Source: Candidatus Zixiibacteriota bacterium (GTDB lineage Bacteria; Zixibacteria; MSB-5A5; GN15; JAAZOE01). Taken from it: 42,998 nucleotides of DNA. This document shows positions 32,386-40,445 of the stretch, one piece after another. The DNA lies in the NCBI GenBank assembly GCA_023138975.1, contig JAGLON010000006.1, positions 1-42,998 on the forward strand, read 5' to 3'. The translations under genes were made by a program, and so were the position numbers. The stretch's first letter is position 1, and each line of letters starts with the position of its first letter. Below the pieces are notes generated by a model. It was not told the origin of the DNA. It saw only the letters and a list, made by a program, of their open reading frames with translations, and ran no database searches.

Positions 32386-32407
32386 TGTGGCACAAATGTG
32401 GCACAAG
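32386..32407 (+). repeat. Integrase arm-type tandem repeats, right end
   Basis: TGTGGCACAAA and TGTGGCACAAG lie head to tail, 75 bases from attR. They match the pair at 6944-6964 in sequence, spacing and orientation. They also lie directly before the integrase start, so integrase bound there could repress its own gene. Confidence 0.7.
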
Positions 32408-32481
32408 TCCTTTCTGGGAGGAATATAACAACTTCTAATCTGTTGTCAAGTAAGGCGATAAAGAAATAAGCGGAAATAAAA

Positions 32482-32501
32482 TGGAGGTGGGGGGAATCGA
32501 A
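32482..32501 (-). repeat. attR core at the ssrA 3' end
   Basis: The last 20 bases of ssrA, identical to 6799-6818. The island restores an intact tmRNA end here, so host trans-translation is preserved after insertion. Confidence 0.88.
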
Positions 32502-32842
32502 CCCCCGTCCGAAGAAAATGTCAAACCGCCCTCTACGCGCGTGTTCGCTCTATTTAATCTCGCCAGTAACCCGGCCGAACGACGGGCTCAAAATTACCGG
32601 CCAGCCTGTTAGTTTAAGCCCTGTACCCAGACACAACAGAACCGATCCTCTATTTTCGTCGCCTTTGCCGAACGTCAGAGGAAAAACTTTCGGTAAGACG
32701 AGCTGCGGACGTTAGTCCTTAGGCAGCCATGGCATAATCATATTCGCCAATTATTATTGTTTGCCGGCTAGTTTACGAGATATCCGACAATCTCGGCGCG
32801 CAGACAATTCCCCACTAACCCCGTCGAAACCAGGTCACCCCC
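32482..32842 (-). ncRNA. ssrA: Transfer-messenger RNA (tmRNA), tag GEYDYAMAA
   Basis: The one-piece tmRNA is about 361 nt. The 5' end reads GGGGGTGACCTGGTTTCGAC, typical of tmRNA, and pairs with the 3' end CACCTCC plus discriminator A; the CCA is not encoded. The T-arm GGGGGTTCGATTCCCCC is seen at the 3' end. The tag frame (32722-32748, stop TAA at 32719-32721) encodes GEYDYAMAA, with an AMAA end for ClpXP-type proteases and a GE start like tags I recall from Bacteroidetes relatives. It rescues stalled ribosomes with SmpB. Its 3' end is the integration target for the elements to the left. Confidence 0.93.
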
Positions 32843-32902
32843 GTATGATTAGATACGGGCGAATGTGTGAAACGCCACATATTCACCTGTCAAAGAACAA
32901 CT

Positions 32903-32935
32903 ATTATAAAATACGAAATTTCATCCGATAGTCAA
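32903..32935 (-). promoter_or_regulatory. Candidate ssrA promoter
   Basis: On the minus strand TTGACT (32930-32935) is followed by a TATTTTATAAT stretch (TATTTT after 16 bases, TATAAT after 21). This would give a precursor leader of about 55 bases to be removed by RNase P. Confidence 0.45.
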
Positions 32936-33031
32936 GCTATGTCCGCAATCTTATAACGCAAAAGCAGGAAACAATGTTGCACTTGTTTTCTCAATATGAT
33001 ATACAACCGGTGATTCATTTTTATTCATAAA

Positions 33032-33058
33032 AAAACGGCTCCAAAACGGAGCCGTTTT
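33032..33058. terminator. Terminator downstream of the SANT-like gene
   Basis: AAAACGGCTCC and GGAGCCGTTTT form an 11-bp stem with a 5-base loop, 24 bases after the stop of the minus-strand gene. The symmetry makes it bidirectional. Confidence 0.85.
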
Positions 33059-33081
33059 AAATAACAAAGTGCTTTATCGAC

Positions 33082-33456
33082 CTACCATTTTGAACGGCGG
33101 TTGTTTTTGCGGGTCTTAGCCCAGCGAGTGGTCTTTTTGGCACGAGTCGGACGCTTGGTCGCGGTGGTTTTGCGACGAGTGGTCGGACGAGTCTTGGTAC
33201 CAAAAGCTACCTTACCTTTCGGAGGATTTTTCCACTTGGAAGGATTAGCTTTCTTAATGCTTAAGTCGCTGGCTTTGTAACGGACCGAATAAACTGTCCG
33301 GCCGAGCTGACGCGCACACCATGAAGTGTCGTGAAAACGGTAGTACTTACGCAGGAATGAAACTTCTTCGCGTGACCATACGCGAGCAACTTTAGCCACA
33401 CGCTTACGCGGGCGGGCTGCCGGGCGAGCCTTTCTGGTTTTACGCCGTATCGCCAT
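33082..33456 (-). CDS. Basic, histone-like protein with a central Myb/SANT-like domain
   Basis: The 124-residue protein has a lysine/arginine-rich N-terminal tail (1-24), a central Myb/SANT-like helical domain (about 26-70: VWSREEVSFLRKYYRFHDTSWCARQLGRTVYSVRYKASDLSI) with spaced aromatic residues, and a lysine/arginine/threonine-rich C-terminal tail (75-124). AGGAG lies seven bases before the ATG and a strong terminator follows, so it is a single, probably well expressed gene. Two basic tails around a small DNA-binding fold suggest an abundant nucleoid protein. Domain resemblance is seen; chromosome organisation is inferred. It sits in the chromosomal part, not the island. Confidence 0.75.
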   Translation of the reverse strand: MAIRRKTRKARPAARPRKRVAKVARVWSREEVSFLRKYYRFHDTSWCARQLGRTVYSVRYKASDLSIKKANPSKWKNPPKGKVAFGTKTRPTTRRKTTATKRPTRAKKTTRWAKTRKNNRRSKW

Positions 33457-33645
33457 GTGTAACTCCTTTCATGAGTCATTGAAAATTCGGGAGCCCGGTG
33501 CACACCGAACAACCGTTTATTGTTATTAAGCAATATGCTTAGATTATCGGAGGATTTGTAATTTCCTTAATACCAATCGCTTAAAAAGTTTTTAGTAAAA
33601 TCTAATTATTGGTCAAATTTTGCACAGGGAAATAAATTTCCATGA

Positions 33646-33673
33646 TTGACCTGACCGGAATAATGGCTATATT
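33646..33673 (+). promoter_or_regulatory. Promoter of the lipoprotein pair
   Basis: TTGACC (33646-33651), a 16-base spacer and TATATT (33668-33673) lie 45 bases before the first lipoprotein start. Confidence 0.6.
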
Positions 33674-33718
33674 ATTTGTATTAACGCTCGATTAACTAAA
33701 ATTGGAGAGTTTTATCGC

Positions 33719-34390
33719 ATGAAGACATTATTCACCCTTTGCATAACTATCTTCCTTATCGGATGCGCCCCCGATAACTCTGAAAATAATAACCAACTAC
33801 CTCAACCCGGTTCAACTAATGCGATATCCACTTCAGACGCATCCGGAAATTCCTCTGAATCAATAACAGGCAAAATGGCCGACGCTGATATCATTCCACT
33901 CAATCTTGGAAATCTCTGGACATATCAAATGTTTCAAATCGATACGACCAATGGCAAGATGAACCCGACCCAAAAAATAACCTATGCTATACATAGAGAT
34001 ACCGTGATGGATAACGAAGTCTGGTACTTAATCGAAGGTATGGGGCCTAACGGAACCTGGGGAATAAATCGAGACGACGGATTCTGGATTATTGGCCCTA
34101 CCGGACAGCCTATTCTTCTGGCAAAATTTCCCGGCCAAATCGGAGATGAGTATTCTAAAATTACCGGAGCTGCGATTATTATTAATCGGATCGAATCCAC
34201 CGGTGAAAGCGTCACTGTTCCGTCCGGATCTTATTTTTGCTATAAGTATGCCCAGGAGTTCGGTGGAAAAAGCCGCACCAGCTATGCTTACTACTCTCCC
34301 GGAGTTGGCATGGTCCGCCTTGAAGTTATGAACGAATCTCTCTCCAAAGCCGTCATGATAGGTGAGCTTATTGATATATCTGTAAAATAG
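33719..34390 (+). CDS. Lipoprotein with a GNLWTY...YYSPGVGMV domain
   Basis: The 223-residue precursor has a lipobox (FLIGC, acylated Cys near 16), an Asn/Ser-rich linker and one domain from about residue 55. That domain (IPLNLGNLWTYQMF...VPSGSYFCYKYAQEF...YAYYSPGVGMVRLEV) matches in pattern the C-terminal domain of the next gene's product (PLSIGNKWIYDLD...VPYGTLQVINREY...YYFYFSPGIGIVKIKI). The two genes lie 19 bases apart and were probably formed by duplication and fusion. I know similar lipoproteins from FCB genomes but no established function. Confidence 0.72.
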   Translation: MKTLFTLCITIFLIGCAPDNSENNNQLPQPGSTNAISTSDASGNSSESITGKMADADIIPLNLGNLWTYQMFQIDTTNGKMNPTQKITYAIHRDTVMDNEVWYLIEGMGPNGTWGINRDDGFWIIGPTGQPILLAKFPGQIGDEYSKITGAAIIINRIESTGESVTVPSGSYFCYKYAQEFGGKSRTSYAYYSPGVGMVRLEVMNESLSKAVMIGELIDISVK

Positions 34391-34409
34391 CCATTGACAA
34401 GGAGAGTCT

Positions 34410-36464
34410 ATGAAGGGTCGAATTATTACCGCGATTGCTGCGCTTATCGCACTTGGTCTCTTTTGGGGCTGTGAAGAGGAGCAGACCAGACCGCTCAGTT
34501 CCGCGCCCGAAGAACCGGTCTATTTCATAGACTCCGTTTCCCCCGCCGATAGTTCTACCGGAGTCCCGATCAACACCTCGGTAATGATAACTTTCCTGCG
34601 CCCAATGGATACCTCCTCCTATTCACGTGATCGCTTCTATATCAATTCCAACCGCTCACACGCAATGTACCGCACCGATTCCACCGTCCGGTTTCAACCG
34701 TTTAACGGATGGGATGAAAACACACTGCATCAGGTTGAAGTTCGGGCCGGATTAAAAGACAAGCTGGGCAATCTCTTGACCCAGGATTACAAGTTCTCAT
34801 TTACGACCGCATTTAACAATCCGATGTTTCAATCAACGTATCCGGTTAATAATGCAGAAGGCATCCGCCCCGACGCTCATATCAGCGTGACATTTACCAA
34901 TGAGATGAACGCAAGTACCATAAACAATTCTACTTTTCTTGTTAGTAACAGTACGACCGGAACAGTTTCTTATTCCAACAGAACAGCCGTCTTTACTCCC
35001 GATGATAGCCTTGATTTCGGACAAACCTATACTGTGACCCTGAAAGGCTCAATAGAGGATGCAATCGGAGATACTCTTGGAGCCGATTTTGAGTTTTCTT
35101 TTTCTATTCTTGGAAATGATGCTGTCGCCCCCCATTTAATCTCGACATCGCCGGTAGATAATGCCGTAGATGTTTCCCTTGGCAGTTCAATCAGCATCAC
35201 CTTCTCGGAAGAGTTAAAAAAATCAGGCCTTAGCTCAGATGCCTTTACAATATCTGGTAATTCTCAGCAGGTCGATGGAGGTATTCTCATCGTTGACAGT
35301 ACAGTGCATTTTTTCCCATTGTATCCTCTATTATTAAACACCGAGTATAATGTTACATTCTTGGGTAGAATTTCAGATACAGCCGGCAATGAAGTCTCGA
35401 TTTTTAAAAATTGGTCATTTACGACCGTAAGCGGCCTATCGCTTACATCCACAAATCCCCCTAATGGCTCCGAGGATATTCCTCTTGATATGGTCATTTC
35501 AGCTACTTTCAGCGAGTTACTAAACGGGGCAACGATAACATCCAACAGTATCATTGTTTACGATCAATACTTTGATACAGTACAAGGCTCAATCACTAAT
35601 AATAATATGACTTTGTCTTTTCAACCTGATTCACTGCTAAAGCATTCCCGAACCTATAAGGCTATCCTCTCCACTGGCATTGGAGGTATCTACGGCGAAT
35701 CCTATGGCGGACATAATTGGGCATTTCGAACCATAATGGCAGCACAGATTGTGCAGAGTTACCCCTCTGATGGTGATAGAAATGTCCCGACCGATACAAC
35801 TTTCTCGGCTACTTTCTCAAACAAATTAAACCCGGCCACAGTCAACTCAAACAGCGTCTTACTAACCGAAATCAATACCGGGCGAAGAATAAACGGTGCT
35901 ATTCAATACAGTAATCGAAAAGTTTATTTTACGCCTGATTCGACTTTAATTAGGGGTTATTTCTATCGTCTTGAGCTTACCGAGGATATCAGGAATATTT
36001 ATAATTTACCTCTTGAGTCTGGAGCAACTCGAACTTTCGCCGTCGACCCTGGAGTCTTGATGCCTCTGTCCATCGGCAACAAATGGATATATGATTTGGA
36101 TACGATTATCATAGTCAGTGATACGCTAATAAATAATGAGATATGGTCTGTGGATCAAAAAGCGCGGCTTTATATAAATCGCCCCGATGAACTCGCATTG
36201 GAAAACGACCATACCCTTTTCCCCTTTGAAATTGGTCAGAAATACCCTGATTCCACTTACGCTTATACTTCAATCGTGGTGCCGTATGGCACACTTCAAG
36301 TAATCAATCGCGAATACCTCTACGGGGGCACGGGAGCTCAATACTATTTTTATTTTTCACCGGGTATCGGAATTGTAAAAATTAAAATTTGCACATATCA
36401 AGGCTCGGGACAATATCAATGCAACGATCGGAGAAATTTGGTCGATTACGAGTTCGTCGAGTGA
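34410..36464 (+). CDS. Lipoprotein with five Big_5 Ig-like domains
   Basis: The 684-residue precursor has a lipobox (LFWGC, Cys near 21) followed by five tandem Ig-like domains of the Big_5 type. Each opens with a pattern like SPADSSTGVPINTSVMITFLRPMD, YPVNNAEGIRPDAHISVTFTNEMN, SPVDNAVDVSLGSSISITFSEELK, NPPNGSEDIPLDMVISATFSELLN or YPSDGDRNVPTDTTFSATFSNKLN, at roughly 100-residue spacing. The last ~140 residues carry the same domain as the preceding lipoprotein. Likely a surface-exposed stalk with a terminal binding domain; ligand unknown. Confidence 0.82.
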   Translation: MKGRIITAIAALIALGLFWGCEEEQTRPLSSAPEEPVYFIDSVSPADSSTGVPINTSVMITFLRPMDTSSYSRDRFYINSNRSHAMYRTDSTVRFQPFNGWDENTLHQVEVRAGLKDKLGNLLTQDYKFSFTTAFNNPMFQSTYPVNNAEGIRPDAHISVTFTNEMNASTINNSTFLVSNSTTGTVSYSNRTAVFTPDDSLDFGQTYTVTLKGSIEDAIGDTLGADFEFSFSILGNDAVAPHLISTSPVDNAVDVSLGSSISITFSEELKKSGLSSDAFTISGNSQQVDGGILIVDSTVHFFPLYPLLLNTEYNVTFLGRISDTAGNEVSIFKNWSFTTVSGLSLTSTNPPNGSEDIPLDMVISATFSELLNGATITSNSIIVYDQYFDTVQGSITNNNMTLSFQPDSLLKHSRTYKAILSTGIGGIYGESYGGHNWAFRTIMAAQIVQSYPSDGDRNVPTDTTFSATFSNKLNPATVNSNSVLLTEINTGRRINGAIQYSNRKVYFTPDSTLIRGYFYRLELTEDIRNIYNLPLESGATRTFAVDPGVLMPLSIGNKWIYDLDTIIIVSDTLINNEIWSVDQKARLYINRPDELALENDHTLFPFEIGQKYPDSTYAYTSIVVPYGTLQVINREYLYGGTGAQYYFYFSPGIGIVKIKICTYQGSGQYQCNDRRNLVDYEFVE

Positions 36465-36489
36465 CGGTTTTAGATCTACCGTGTGGGCG

Positions 36490-36530
36490 GCAGGCTATAG
36501 TCCTGCAATGCGGGAAATCCACATCTGCCG
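36490..36530. repeat. Dispersed repeat unit, copy 1
   Basis: AGGCTATAGTCCTGC (36492-36506) recurs exactly at 38424-38438. The adjoining AAATCCACATCTGCC-like piece recurs with one change near 38503-38517. The second copy is split by the end of the MITE-like element and about 45 further bases. Confidence 0.5.
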
Positions 36531-36617
36531 CAAGTCTCGCTGATAAATTTGCTTGCATATTATCCAAAATGCTTTAATTTATAGTTGGAATAATTATATC
36601 TCTAATTGGAGATTATT

Positions 36618-38189
36618 ATGTATCGTCAATTAATAATTCATATAGCCGTTATAACTTTGTTGGTCTTATCCTTTTCACCCGTTACGGCTACCGATCTTGT
36701 TAAAACTCAAGAATTTACCATCCCTGACATATCAACTATTTCTGATTATTCATTTGGTTTTTTTGATGACGACAGTACTCCCGAACTATTAGTTCGCTCC
36801 GACAACCAATTACTGTTGTATTCAATATCGGGCGATTCCCTGCTGTATAATATTACCCTGCCGACAGCCCTCAATTATAAAATTGCTCTGGGTGATGTCA
36901 ATCAAGATGACATTACCGAGATTATCGTGGCTATGAGTTTTGATATTACCACAAGTTCCGATTCGGCGGCGGTGATTGAATTGTATACCATATATGGTTC
37001 GTTGCCAATAGAGAGCATCTACTTCAATAATTATGAATACACCAATTACAATGTTTTGGCGTATGAACCTGTTATCTTTGATTGTCTGAAAACAGTCGAT
37101 TTAGATATGGATGGAAAAACCGAGTTAATATTTTCTCACCACATCCCCATCTACTATTATGATTTATTACCCACAATAAGAAAATATTTTGGTCAGACAA
37201 TTATATATAATAATTTCCCTTCAGATACGCTGGTTCGCTCCTATAGGTACTTATCTGACCCGGTTTACTTATACGAGGAAGATAAAAGTTTGTTATTGGG
37301 AAGTGAAGATAGGATTCATGATGAGATGCCCAGTTACATGTATCACATTGGTCTCAGGAATAGCGCAACAACTAGAATTGTTATTTATAACTGCGCTGAA
37401 CAATTATTTCAACCAATTGGGAGATCTTGCGGGGCCGGGTGTTCAGGGTTCTTTACTGACGGGTTTATTGCCCAGAAATTAGAGATACTTTGTGTTGGTG
37501 ATATTGATACTACTGTCAGCGAGTATCAGGCGCTTCTATCCTTTGAATGGCAAACGAGGTGCGAACCTGATAACCAACCTGTTTATGGTGAGCAAGGACA
37601 CGAATGGTACTATGTTAACCTCGTCGGAGATTCTGATTACACAATAAGAAGTACTTTATATCCTCAGGATTTTAGCCACTTTACCTTTCATCCTAATTAC
37701 CCCGGAACTTACTTTGCCTTTAGCGAGGGAGCTTTCCGGCATCTTGTAGCCGGCACCTTAACCGAAATACAAATTCTACCCACCGTACCGGACGGAGTTT
37801 TCGATTGGAAATACCCCTACGATAATACCACCCCTCATTTAGTATCCGTTAATAACAACACCGTTGCGATTTATCATTTACTCGGACCAACTTCGGTTGA
37901 CGACGACGATGTGCCTTTGCCTTCGACGTTTTCAATCGGTCCTTTGCGCCCCAATCCGTTTAATGCCAGTCAGTCAATTATGATCCGTACTGCTGTAATC
38001 GGTAAACCTGTCAATCTATCAGTGTATGATATTCTCGGCAAGAAGGTAGCCGTTCTATTTGACGGCATTTGGAATAATCTTGAGAACGAATTAGTCTGGG
38101 ATGCCAGTGCATTGCCTACGGGGGTATATTTTATCAGGGCTCAATCGGGCGGCGAGGTTCATGTAGTAAAGTCTATGCTGTTGAAATAA
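36618..38189 (+). CDS. Secreted repeat protein with a type-IX-type C-terminal sorting domain
   Basis: The 523-residue precursor starts at an ATG with GGAG six bases upstream and has a signal peptide (MYRQLIIHIAVITLLVLSFSPVTA). The body shows VCBS/FG-GAP-like motifs: FFDDDSTPELLVRSDNQLLLYS, LGDVNQDDITEIIVAMS, VDLDMDGKTELIFSHH, with calcium-loop-like Asp runs. The last ~85 residues are a sorting domain: LRPNPFNASQSIMIRTAV...NLSVYDILGKKVAVLFDG...LVWDASALPTGVYFIRAQSG...VKSMLLK. Proteins of this type are exported over the outer membrane in FCB bacteria. Probable surface protein; ligand unknown. Confidence 0.85.
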   Translation: MYRQLIIHIAVITLLVLSFSPVTATDLVKTQEFTIPDISTISDYSFGFFDDDSTPELLVRSDNQLLLYSISGDSLLYNITLPTALNYKIALGDVNQDDITEIIVAMSFDITTSSDSAAVIELYTIYGSLPIESIYFNNYEYTNYNVLAYEPVIFDCLKTVDLDMDGKTELIFSHHIPIYYYDLLPTIRKYFGQTIIYNNFPSDTLVRSYRYLSDPVYLYEEDKSLLLGSEDRIHDEMPSYMYHIGLRNSATTRIVIYNCAEQLFQPIGRSCGAGCSGFFTDGFIAQKLEILCVGDIDTTVSEYQALLSFEWQTRCEPDNQPVYGEQGHEWYYVNLVGDSDYTIRSTLYPQDFSHFTFHPNYPGTYFAFSEGAFRHLVAGTLTEIQILPTVPDGVFDWKYPYDNTTPHLVSVNNNTVAIYHLLGPTSVDDDDVPLPSTFSIGPLRPNPFNASQSIMIRTAVIGKPVNLSVYDILGKKVAVLFDGIWNNLENELVWDASALPTGVYFIRAQSGGEVHVVKSMLLK

Positions 38190-38251
38190 TCGTAGCAAAA
38201 TATTTTATGGTGACTGACTATTTTCTTTTGGGGAAAAATACAATTGCTTCA

Positions 38252-38458
38252 ACACACCCCCCGCTGTCGCGGACCCCTCTCAAGAGGGGATGATGTCATT
38301 GGCTTTTATAGTTTAGGTATGATTATTGGAGCTATTAAAATACACTGGTAGTTATCTGGGACATATCAAGTGAATTATATACTATGATGGTTGATACAGG
38401 TCCCCTCTAGAGAGGGGAAATAAAGGCTATAGTCCTGCCCTGCGGGCGGGGGGTGTGT
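38252..38458. mobile_element. 207-bp MITE-like element
   Basis: ACACACCCCCCGC (38252-38264) and GCGGGGGGTGTGT (38446-38458) are perfect 13-bp terminal inverted repeats. Inside each end lies a CCCCTCT/AGAGGGG hairpin (38274-38289 and 38402-38417). No coding capacity is present and no clear target-site duplication is visible. It fills most of the gene-free stretch 38190-38558; I see nothing else there except part of the dispersed repeat. Confidence 0.6.
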
Positions 38459-38558
38459 CCTACTCTTTGGTGTGTGTTGACCATGCTATCAGTAGTCAGA
38501 AAATCCTCATCTGCCCCAGTCATAAAAATAAATTTGGAATTATTAAAGAAAAGTTTTT

Positions 38559-39053
38559 TTACAGCCCAAACTTCTTGATAAGTGCCAATCGGGCCGGTTC
38601 GGGAATCAGATTGGTCACGTCGCCGCCGTTGCGGACAACTTCTTTGACAATTGTTGAGGATAAATAAACATATGATAAGGCCGGCATCAAAAAGACCGTC
38701 TCGACTTCCTTCTGTAACCGGCGGTTCATCAACGCCATCTGAAATTCAAATTCAAAATCAGATACCGCTCGCAAACCTCTTAAGATAGCAGTAGCGCCAA
38801 CGTTACTGGCGTACTCGGCCAGCAGGCTGTCAAAAATCTCAACCCGCACCCCCTCTTTGCCCTCAAGAGATTCTTGCACAATCGCCAATCGCTCCTCGCA
38901 TGTCAAAAGCGGCGACTTGGTCGAAGCGCGCGCGACCGAAACAATAACTTCGTCGAAGATATGCAGAGCCCGGTCAATCAATGAAATATGACCGTTAGTA
39001 ATCGGATCAAAAGTCCCGGGATAGACCGCTATTTTTTTTAGTTTATCACTCAT
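38559..39053 (-). CDS. coaD: Phosphopantetheine adenylyltransferase
   Basis: The 164-residue enzyme has the full CoaD length. It transfers AMP from ATP to 4'-phosphopantetheine, the penultimate step of coenzyme A synthesis, in the cytosol. Signatures: YPGTFDPITNGHISLI with the TxGH nucleotidyltransferase motif (11-24), AILRGLRAVSDFEFEFQMALMNRRL (phosphopantetheine site) and the YLSSTIVKEV motif near the C-terminus. Its start overlaps rsmD by eight bases; rsmD-coaD pairing is common in bacteria. Confidence 0.96.
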   Translation of the reverse strand: MSDKLKKIAVYPGTFDPITNGHISLIDRALHIFDEVIVSVARASTKSPLLTCEERLAIVQESLEGKEGVRVEIFDSLLAEYASNVGATAILRGLRAVSDFEFEFQMALMNRRLQKEVETVFLMPALSYVYLSSTIVKEVVRNGGDVTNLIPEPARLALIKKFGL

Positions 39054-39585
39054 AACGAAACAGACTTATAGCCGAATCTCCGAAACGACGGGTTTTAATA
39101 ACTCGGTTATCCTCCGGCAAAACGGTGCCGGCATGTTCCATTATAAGCATTGCGCCGGCTTTGACCAATGAAAATTTCGCGAGTTCATTAACGAGTTCGT
39201 CGGGAGATATCAACGCGTACGGAGGATCGGCAAAGATAAGATCAAACGATATTCCTTCGTCGTCCAATATTTGTAGAGCTTTTTTATAGTCGCAGACTAA
39301 TAAGCGGGGTGAAATCCCAACTGTTTCCAAATTCTGTTTAATGACTCCAGCTGCCTTATTATTCTTCTCCACCATCACCGCACTGGATACCCCTCGCGAT
39401 ATCGCCTCAATTGCCAGTGCGCCGGATCCGGAGAACAAATCAAGAACATCGGCACCGTCAAGATCATGCTGTAAAATGGAAAAAATCGCTTCACGGACTC
39501 GTGCTGTCGTAGGTCGGGTAGCCATTCCGGGTAGAGTCTTTATAGTGCGCCCCTTAAACTCTCCGCCCGAAATACGGATACTCAT
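39046..39585 (-). CDS. rsmD: 16S rRNA (guanine-966-N2)-methyltransferase
   Basis: The 179-residue SAM-dependent enzyme carries the RsmD signatures: RISGGEFKGRTIKTLPGMATRPTTARVREAIFSIL at the N-terminus, SAM-binding VLDLFSGSGALAIEAISRG and catalytic FADPPY. It methylates G966 of 16S rRNA in the assembled small subunit. It overlaps both neighbours (by four and eight bases), so the PilM-like protein, RsmD and CoaD are translated as one unit. Confidence 0.95.
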   Translation of the reverse strand: MSIRISGGEFKGRTIKTLPGMATRPTTARVREAIFSILQHDLDGADVLDLFSGSGALAIEAISRGVSSAVMVEKNNKAAGVIKQNLETVGISPRLLVCDYKKALQILDDEGISFDLIFADPPYALISPDELVNELAKFSLVKAGAMLIMEHAGTVLPEDNRVIKTRRFGDSAISLFRYE

Positions 39586-40445
39586 TCAACCGCCAATCCC
39601 AGAGGGATTATAAACTGCTCCGGCTGGTACTTGTCCAGCGTATCCTCCGGCGGGTCAAAATACCCTTCGTGAAATTGAGGTAGAGTAATATCGATAGAAA
39701 ACTGCTCAGCAATTGCCGCCTGAATGATCTTGTTTCGCGCCAAACTGCCGCACAACAAGACTCGTGAAAGCGGTACGGTAATACCTTCGGTAAATAGTTC
39801 GGCAATCTTAAAACTTATCGTCATCTTGAAATCGGCCGCAAGATTCTTGGCTTGTTCAATGCCTATCGCGTCATCAATCTCAATTTCCATGCGGCTGACT
39901 GCTTCAAGTTTTTTGCGGTATAAGAAGGAAAACGTAATCAGATCCGGTTCGACATTGGCCAAGACCTGTAAATCTCCCGCCTCTACCCTGCAAAAAGAGA
40001 GATACCCCTGTGTCATCGCCACGGCGTCGAGTTTGAATCCTGATGGCTTACGAAGCTGCTTTTCAAAGGCAATAATCATTTTATCCACGACCGGACGATG
40101 ATATGCAATCGTTAAAAACCGTTTGTGGCCATTACGATTATCAAGCGGAATGTTGTCAAAATAGAATGATTCTACCGGCTCCAGCAGAGTCTGGGATATT
40201 TCAAACTGCGCTACCCGGACCGCCTCTATAAATGAACTTTGCATCACCGAGATTTTCTTTACAATTGCCAGGCGTTCATCGACATTAAAAAACAACCTTC
40301 CATTTTCAATCGTCTCGCTGGACAGATTGTCCCCGGAGGTCAATAACGATGTAACTTTGAGCCGGGTACCATCATTCACAACTCGGGCGGCTAATAGTCG
40401 TTTACCCAGTCGGGCGGCTCCGTATGTCTCAGACACGTTTTTCAT
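39582..40445 (-). CDS. PilM-like actin-fold protein, degenerate
   Basis: The 287-residue protein resembles PilM/FtsA-type ATPase-fold proteins: an N-terminal RLLAARVVNDGTRLKVTSLLTSGDN region, a middle FLTIAYHRPVVDKMIIAFEKQLRKPSGFKLDAVAMTQGYLSF segment as in PilM interdomain regions, and a C-terminal VPLSRVLLCGSLARNKIIQAAIAEQF like the last nucleotide-binding strand. The N-terminal phosphate-1 motif is poorly conserved, so ATP binding is doubtful. It overlaps rsmD by four bases and ends against the helix-hairpin-helix gene. No other pilus genes are here, so its partner is unknown. Confidence 0.55.
   Translation of the reverse strand: MKNVSETYGAARLGKRLLAARVVNDGTRLKVTSLLTSGDNLSSETIENGRLFFNVDERLAIVKKISVMQSSFIEAVRVAQFEISQTLLEPVESFYFDNIPLDNRNGHKRFLTIAYHRPVVDKMIIAFEKQLRKPSGFKLDAVAMTQGYLSFCRVEAGDLQVLANVEPDLITFSFLYRKKLEAVSRMEIEIDDAIGIEQAKNLAADFKMTISFKIAELFTEGITVPLSRVLLCGSLARNKIIQAAIAEQFSIDITLPQFHEGYFDPPEDTLDKYQPEQFIIPLGLAVE

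Larger units (their letters stand above)
6799..32501. mobile_element. 25.7 kb ssrA-integrated mobilisable genomic island with defence cargo
   Basis: The island is bounded by identical 20-base att copies. It carries a tyrosine integrase beside attR, an excisionase-like protein near attL, a VirD4-like coupling ATPase, a replication-relaxation protein and a RuvC-like nuclease. Cargo includes a lipoprotein, two further recombinases, an ArdC-like antirestriction protein, a Gabija-like pair and a type I RM system. No recognisable relaxase or type IV secretion channel is present, so it is better called a mobilisable than a self-transmissible element. Confidence 0.85.

Noticed and set aside
32720..32770. 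tmRNA tag in the frame starting Ala-Asn-Asn-Asn
   Set aside because: That frame reaches a stop after a few codons and lacks the Ala-Ala end. The GEYDYAMAA frame ends correctly.
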